This document shows, piece by piece, positions 34,101 through 43,100 of a stretch of 62,000 nt of DNA. The DNA comes from Branchiostoma floridae (Eukaryota > Chordata > Leptocardii > Amphioxiformes > Branchiostomatidae). Location of the stretch: contig NC_049997.1 of assembly GCF_000003815.2 (NCBI RefSeq), positions 11,832,459-11,894,458 of the forward strand, read 5' to 3'. Position 1 is the stretch's first letter; every line of letters begins with the position of its first letter. A model generated the notes under the pieces. The model saw only the letters and a program-made list of their open reading frames with translations. It did no database searches and was not told where the DNA came from. The translations under genes were made by a program, and so were the position numbers.

Positions 34101-37100
34101 CAATGAAAGCTGACTCTGTTATTGACAAAATGTATGAAGTCTGAAGAAAAAATAAAAGGAGAAAAAAGAAATTTAATATAAACATTAATAGCAATTCAGG
34201 CAACTTCTGTGTTATATCAAATATAAAGTAAGCATGCCTTGAATTCATAAATCACAAAGAAATCATAAGAATACCCCACAGAAACTCCCATGTCAATCAT
34301 AACCCAAAACTTATGACACTTTAATAAAGAATCACATAGTACACATGCTACCACCATGCAATACGTGGGAAGTTATTAAACCTAGATCTTATTTTGGCTA
34401 TGAATTTTGAAATCGCGGTATGCCAGCTGCTCCCAATATTCATTAATGACACAGCTGTTACAGTCTTAATCTGTTGCTCAAAGATTACAAATATTGACAC
34501 AAATCATAAAAGAGAGTAATTAATAATCATAAAAATGGAAAGGGATGAAAAAGAGTTTATATTATTATAGTTTGAAGCAGAATAAGATGACATGAACTGT
34601 TACATATGGAAGTACACTTGTACACAAAGCAAACATAAAATGAAATGAAGTGAAAATAGTAGGGCAGACAGAATTCTGAGAGGTTTATTTGCATTTCAGA
34701 ACAACAACACACATCGCTATCTAAAAATAGCAATATGTATTATCGGTCATCTTTTTCTTGGACAGCTCTTAACATACAGAGAACAAATATGCTGAAAAAC
34801 AACAAATATCATTGAATTGTCCTAGAACAACTTCTAAGTTGTTCTAGGACAATTCAATGATATTTGTTGTTTTACTAAAGTATGTGAAAAGCTATTACAT
34901 TTAAGCTCCTGGAAGACCAGTGGCGGCGGCACAGGGTGGGATTTCCCCCCCCCCCCCCCGGAAAATATGTTGGGGGGGCGTCGCCCCCCTAAAAAGCAAG
35001 CTGAAACCTTGTGTATTTTTTGATGATGGTAATTTCATTAAATCAAGCTAGTCTAATGGCAAAATTTACCAAGAAATGGCGTTTCAGAGAGTCCCGATTT
35101 CAAAATTTCGCCAGGTCCTCCCTTGTGACGGCCCGCATCTTCGGCACAGGACAATATGGTGCAGGAGTGTCGCTCTCAAAAATGTTTTAAACTGAATTTA
35201 ACTATCATACTTAGCTTAGTTTACAAGCAGAATGTAGCCCCCAAATGCAGGAAATGACGTTTCAGACGGTCAAGATTTCAAAATTTTCTCCGGACCTCCC
35301 TAGCGATAACTTGCGCCTCGGGCGCTCACAACGACATGGTGAAAATTTGTGTGGGTCTTCGCCCTCGAACAAATTCTTTCTTTGACAAAAATGCCATTAG
35401 ATTTAGCATAGTCCGCCAACAAAATATGTAGTCTGCCAACAAAATATGTCCCTAAGAATACAGAAAATGACATTTCAGAGGGTGCAGATTTCGAAATTTC
35501 CCCAGACCAACCTTGCGACAGCTCGCACCTTCGGTACTCGAAATCATGAAAATATTTTTTATCGCCCTCGCTATTAAAACCATGTGTCTTTCTTACAGAA
35601 TTGCCATCAAATCTAGCTTAGTCTGGCAGCAAAATTTGCCCGTCAAAACGCAGGAAATGGCGTTTTAGAGGGTCAAGATTTCAAATTTACTGCAAATGCA
35701 CGTGCTGCAAAAGTCAGTCCATAAATTTTGCCCCCCCCCCATACGAAATTTCCTGCCGCCGCCTCTGAAGACACTGCAAAATTGTGAGTTGTCGCAAACT
35801 CGAAGAACATTTGCCTAAATCAGACCCACTTTCATGTAATTCACATACACTCAATTTCCCTCAGTGAGGACAGGGCCCATCAGTCCAAATGCTATGAGAT
35901 ACAATTTCCATTTGAAGACGTGGAAATGGGAAACACAGTGATAACTTTCAGTTACTGGAGGATTGAGCTTATGTTGGGGGCCTATTTTGTCGAGGGTGGT
36001 TCACCAAATTGGACACACCAGGCACCCTTACACTGGGGAGCAGATCCTCTGACAAACATGAAATTCTAATTGACCAGGGATACCACTACATAATTTGTGG
36101 TCACAGTCTTCTACTGTGGCCTCTCTGACAGTAATTTTGCCCCTTGAGATACCTTAGAATGCACCATTTTAACTTAAAATTCCCAAGAACTCTGCACCAT
36201 GGAAGGTGGATGCCCCTGGACCACCTGCAATGGTCGTGCCACTTACCGTGACTTACCAAGAAATTTGGACCCCTATAATAAAACCTTAGCTAAAAGCCTG
36301 AAAAACACACATGAAAATCAGTTTTGAAAACAGCTTCTAGCAATGACAAAATACCAAAGAGACAAAATCGTAATGCTGCGATTTCTGATTTATTGTAAAG
36401 CCATCTTGGGAAATCAGTGTGTGAAAGTCATTACTTTCCTACATATTTTAACTTCAGAATTGATATCAAGAGTCGTCAATAAACACACACAGTATAGATT
36501 GTAGGGTATCAAGTAAAATTAAAACTGATTTTGCTGTGCTGTTTCTTAATGAAGTACCACAGAGCAAGTCACGATTGACTTTTGTCCTACATATGCTTAT
36601 TGTGAAATTTCCCCTGCATTACATTGCGATGCCTTTCAACTTCATTAGTTAATATTAGCAATCATATTTCAAGTATAGTTTAAGGCACTTGAGCAGAAAC
36701 AATTATCTAGCAAAATGGAAGCTAATTTTCTGTGCTTATACTTTAGTTAATGATTGTACACTTGACAAGGGAGTATCAGGCATTATCCTATTCCTAAATC
36801 TACTGATGGTGACATTTCCTTATAGGACATGTGATTCCATGTAAGTTGACCTTTATTGTATAATGTCAGAGTGAATCATATTGACATCATATTTATCTCA
36901 TCATAACTGTTACTCACAGCCTAGAAGCAATCTTCAGCTAGGATTAAGGTTGCTGTAGTGAGTTCTTGCAATTGATGTGCCCAGAAATAATTCTTACCTG
37001 CATGATTGTGATACGATAACATGCTGACCTCTACATGATTTAAGTATTTTAGGTCCATGCATTTGCTATTGTATTGTTTGTACCAAAAATTGTAGAAAAA

Positions 37101-40100
37101 ATTGAAAAAAATCTCTGCAACAAAGTAACTCTTCATCATTTGCATTCAGTGACCTTTCTGTCCACGAATACAATAGTCTCAATTAAACTTTGTGACACCG
37201 ATAAAACATTTTTGTACAATCATACAACAACGACGAGCGTGTTGACTTAAACATTTGACAATCAATTCATCATTGTAATTGTTTTATATGTTATTCATGC
37301 AGACACCAGACAGTGTTGAAAGGACATGCCAATGCCTCGGGCTGTAATTGATTACCATTTGCAATCAGCGTAACGGAAGGGTGCTAACAGCCATGTGAGA
37401 TTTACATTTCCTTCAGTCAGAAGTATTGATCCCTCTCCTTGGTGCTGATTTCAATACAGTTCTAAATTACACTTCAAGAAACCTCCATTTTTCAACCAAC
37501 GACTGGAATCAATACATTACAGACATGAAAAGAAGCTTAGCGGAAAATACCAACGTTGCATATACAATTCTAATACTACAAACCTTTAAAACATCACATA
37601 AATTGCTACATGACCATTAACATCTATTATCATAATACCGGTACGTTTACGACGATTTCTCTAGCCATACTGATTTGACAAATTGTCAACGCATCATTTT
37701 CTCCAGTTACATGTTGCTGTTATAGCTTAACCTTGCCACTTCTTCTGTGTAACTTTTCTGCCACTCTTGTCCTGCTAAAAGCGTAATATTGTAATTGTAA
37801 CACGCCGCGGAATTACACGGCGAACGGGCGCGTGGTTGGGAGGGGGTACAAAATACCGGTAGGAAGAAACACGGCACAATTAACTGCCGCTATGTACATT
37901 TATACATCCTCTGATGTTCCTTCCTTTTCTGTCAGTAAATGCATAAAACATAAACCTGCATGAGCATACAAAATGTCATGAGAAAACGGACGTATACTGT
38001 CAAGAATTTTCATTTAACTTCTGTCTGTCACAACCGCTATGACGTAACACTTCACTGCTAGCGTAGATATAAAAATGGCGGGAAAATGGCTGCGTACGTT
38101 CAATTTTGCCCATTCAGTCGTAGATCCGGGCTATTATGCAACGGTTCTTCACACTTTTACATCAGTTGTAGGTCACCAACAGAAATTCAAGATTGTTGTT
38201 GAATCATGTTCGTCTTGTGCCGTGAGCATGTGTAATTATGATCTATATAAATTTGGCAATGAATGTGACAGTGTGTTCGTCCCACGACGAGCTGCCTACC
38301 CCGAAATTTAAAAAAAAGTATACTGAAAACTTTTGGCCTTGTTGTCTTCGAATGCATTGTTATCGATGCTTTGTAAATGGTGTATTGGACACCTAGATGT
38401 CTGAAGTGTGCACAGCTCAGAAATAACTATTATTGCATGTGTAGATCTCTTTAAGTTCCAGTATTTTTAATCTACCGGTATAAGTCTTACTACCGGTATT
38501 ATGCCAATGCATGTTATGTATATTGGATGCAGGAAGATTACTAAAAGTTTGTTTTAAAGAAAACATAAAACAAATATTAACTCTTCACCTTAAAAGCATA
38601 TATCTTAAAATGCACAATTCAGCATCTTCTGCTGTGCAGAAGAGTTGCAATGTATTTCAGTGTTCACTGACTCAGATAAACCAATCTGTATAAAATCTAA
38701 GCAAAAACTTTCCATAACCATAAATAAATACATAGATGAATGAAATTTAAGCTGTCTATCTGACTATGGGAGAATCAATTTGTACCATACAATTTGTTTC
38801 CTTAAGCATATTCTTCAAGTTCTTCTATTAGATTCAGTAATCTTCCCAAAAAATATCAAGGACATTGTGACTTTCAAAATACGAATCAGGGGACTTAGAA
38901 TTGCAAGGCTTCCACGACTACGGTAATCTCTATAGTCTGACCTAAATATAAGTACCTATCTACTAGCTAGGATAAAGCTATTAGAACTGAAAGCATACTA
39001 TAACGCTATAGAAAGGTCACAGGGAAAAGTGGTTGAAATTACATTGGCCAAACTGTATAGGACACTTTCTGTAGAGTAATTCAATCATGTGAGAGCAGTT
39101 ATTTTCTTGAAAAGTACGCTTCAATGTAAAGTTGTGAAAGAGCGTGAAGGCTTGAAATATATACCCATTATAAAAGCTATATTGAGTTGCAGAAACCCAA
39201 AGTAGAGTCATAAATATTTCAAGGTTAGGAATACCTGACGGATAGGTAGCTGTGATATGCCCTTTGTGGGTGCATTAAAGTAAGTACTCGGGTATTATCA
39301 TCCGATATGAGATGTCTCTCTCATGTTCTTCTCCGTGAGGATTTCTGTTTCGTGTGTGGATTGGTAGGAAATAATTTTATGATCCTCTTTATGGGTGGTC
39401 TTTTTATAACAATAGCACCATTATTAAATCCTTTTGGATGAAAGGCTGTAAAAATTATCACTCCAATGTCAGAATAAGGTCATATAACAACTATCCAGGT
39501 TGGTTTGCTGTAAGTTGCTTTTTCTAACTTTGCTTTTTTTACATGCAACTATTTTGCCAAAACATCTTGGTCAGTATTTGTCAGAACTGTCTTTTACATG
39601 TACATCAATTTTGTGCTTTTTTAAAGAACTCTTATGTGATTTCAGTGGATCACATATCAGATAAATGTTCTAGAAAAACTGATGCACAGTTGCATTAATG
39701 TCATGCATGTATGGACTCTATACTCATATACTTTGCTATGATCTGGCCACACCTAAAGGTATTTCATGATTAGCGTACCACACAAAGACAGAGACTGCTG
39801 GCGTGCAGTCGTAAAGACTTCACGTCTACATGCAAGCAGGTCTAACCCTCACCTGACGGGGACTACATGTAAGTTAACAACATAAATTTGCTGTCCCAAA
39901 TATAATTGTTGCAAAATAAGTCAAATGTTAGAAAATCAATACAAACTTGGACAATGATTGAAATTCTTCTGCAACTGTATTCCTGGCCAAGGGTTGAGTA
40001 AAATGTCTCACATCTGGATTTCATATTTTTCAAGACATCTAACGCTACTTAACCTTTATCCGCGGGATAACCTATATCCGTTGTAGTTGAAAAAGGGCAT

Positions 40101-43100
40101 TTAGGGATATCAAGTAGGCGGGTGGCAGTTTCAAATAGCAATATCTTGAAAAGAATGCAATTTTAAACCAACGTCGTCAATTTTATAACCCTGTTTTTAA
40201 AAGTATCAAATGTAAGATACCCAACAGATAAAGGTGAACTAGCGTTAAGGGATGGCAACCATAAAAGCAAGTTTTCGTGGCCTCCATATGTTACAAAACA
40301 TCTAAAAGCTCCACAGATCAGCACACAGCCATTATCTCAGGGGTCACCTGCTCTCATTTCATGCTACTTCGGAGACAGAGCAAAATCCTTCAATGTCAAT
40401 TTTCCGGTCAGAGCCCTGGATCAACCGTGCGAGTAAATATATAAGGTTTACCAGTCTCTCCAGCAACCGCCCTTCCATCTCTGGAGTTTTACTTTTTATT
40501 GCAGACTCAAATCACATCCTCCTCAACAGACAAAAATCAAATCTCTTGTAGTTTTCTTAGATACGCAACCTTATTTTTCTTCTGTACATTACTTCAAACG
40601 TAACGACAATCTGTCTGCTGCCTTCATTCAGTACTAGTGTTAAATAAACTTGACCTTTGATCTTGAGTGCAACGTTAACTTGTCTTATTGTGCAAGAAAA
40701 GTTATCCCCATATATTTACAGAAAACTTCCATAAGACTTTTGTCACATTGTCGATAGCGCCACAAAAGTTTCACGAAATCTAATTGAATTTATATGACAG
40801 TTACCTCACGTAAAAGACAATCATTGTATTTCAGGGGGTATAAATAAGATTAAATTTCCCAAGAGGGCATGCCCTTGGCTTCTACAACTATAGATCCTCC
40901 ATGCCTTGGGCACTTGATGCAGAGCTTTGATCCTGGAAAATCAAACCACAGACAGATAAAGACCAGAGCTTGAAAGGGCCCTGGAGCAGCATATAGCAAA
41001 ATGAAATTGTCCAAACTAGGGCTGGGTATGTACCGGTATGTTGTACCGGTACAAAACCGTTTTTTCTCATTGGACCGGTCCAGAAAAAACGGACCTGAAA
41101 AAATTTGGTGGACCGGATGTTGGACCGATTTAGAAATGAACTGATTATATGATCAGGCATTCACACCTTTTGGGGTTACCGGTCTAGGCAAATAACAAGA
41201 GCGAATCAGAGTAGACTCCATAGTCATTTTTACCAACTTTTACAGTCAATCGTACAGAGGTAGTTAGCCTTGTAGGATTTTTAAAACGCCATTGGGAGTC
41301 GAATACTACACAAAACAGATTTCTTTGTAGCAAAATGGACCATTGTTTTGAGTATCGTCCATTAACAAGTTTTCACATAATGAATCAGGTCCAGGTTCAG
41401 GTCTAGACCTGGACCTGATCCTCTGGACCTGAACCGGACCTGGACCTGAATTTTTTCGGTACCCACCCCTAGTCCTAACTATATAGTGTAAGCTCTCAAG
41501 ACCTACTCAGTAAATGTCTTGCACACCTGTAGGAGAAGTGTGAACATCTCAAGGGTTACTGATGTACATTTAGAAGTTGTCCTTAAATTCACTTTTTGAA
41601 GTAACAATCTCAGGGCAGAATTATGAGATTAATATTCAGTTTTCAAAACTTTTCTTCTCAACGTCATCAACAGTTTGATTTTGGGCTGTGAAACAAAGAA
41701 AAGGAAAGGAAGATAAGATTGACGCAATGGCAAAGATTACATCATAAATGCTGACAATTGCTTCTGAGGTCAGCACCTCACTTCACCGTTATCAGTAGTC
41801 TGACAGGCCAGCTGGAAAAACTCTCTTGTCGGAGGGCTCACGTTTTCACAAGATCACGTCAACAGACTAGTTCACTAGTTGCAGCATTGAGCAAGACGAT
41901 GTACGTCAACTAATTATAAGCTCTCTCAATTTGTTTCATATCGAGAGCTTTCTGAGAAAAACTACCAAGCTGCCACAGTAATCACACAAGAGTGACAGCA
42001 ATGGCTTTAAACCATTTACTAAAAGGGGTCACAGTGGGTGAATAGGCAGGAAAGGTCAAGAACAGCTTTTTAAAGGGAAGGAGAAGGATAAGATGCTTGG
42101 AGATTTAACTTGTAGCAAAAATTCTTGAGAAAAAGTAGAATTTATCTAAGTGGTCGGGGTGTTTTTTGGTGAGGACTGCTGAACATTGCTCTTTGAATCA
42201 GTCCTGACCATAAACAAAATTTGGTAAAAAAATTATCTGGGAAAGCCCTAACTTAAGACTAATCCATAACTTCTGACAGATTTCTCACTGATCTTGTATG
42301 TATGCTGCCACTGACTATCCTGATAAGGAAGGTAAATATTCGAAGTCCATGCAAACAGCTGTCATTTGCATTCAAAGCATGCTTCTTCACAATGTCATTC
42401 TTTACTTGTTTCAATGAAAAATAGCATTTCAGTAATGATAATGATAACACTGAACAGAGGATGTACATGTACATGTGGCTTGTGTCACAAACTACATTTG
42501 AATACCTTACATTTTTCAAATATGGTCTAAGGTTCATTCTTATTTAGATGTAAAAGATGCTGTTGTCTGCATTTACGACTTGAAATGGCGCAAATTATAG
42601 ACAACATCACTACTCCCTTCAGTTTTTCCACAACCCCTGTAACGTTAATGTTTTAAAAAAGATGCACCGCAAAAATCGCATTGGAAAAATTGGCTTGGAA
42701 GAAATTATGCCACTGGTGGGATTTTAACCCCTAAAAAATGGGTGTTGCCTGAGAACACACAAAGAATTCAAATAGTAGCCAAAAATGTAACAATTCAGTT
42801 CACAGAATGATTGTTCAGCATGTGAGATCAACTACCCAGGCCCTCTGACAGATCACGTTAGATTGCTAAAAATTGCTAATTTGTAACGATGGTTCACCTT
42901 TATCCAAGGGTAACCTATATTCGTTGTTTGTACAAAAAACGTATTTAGGGATATAAAGTAAACGGACGGTGGTTTAAAATGGGAACATTTTGAAAATATT
43001 GCAAATTTGAAACCACTGTCAGCAGACTTAATACTCCCAATATGCTGCTTTTAAAGACAACGGATAAAGGTAACCCCACGGATAAAGGTGAACTAACGTT

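Noticed and set aside
38075-38311. 78-codon frame with good start context after a GC-rich patch
   Set aside because: No family match, no splice signal pattern, lies in intron 1 on the opposite strand; kept only as a note.
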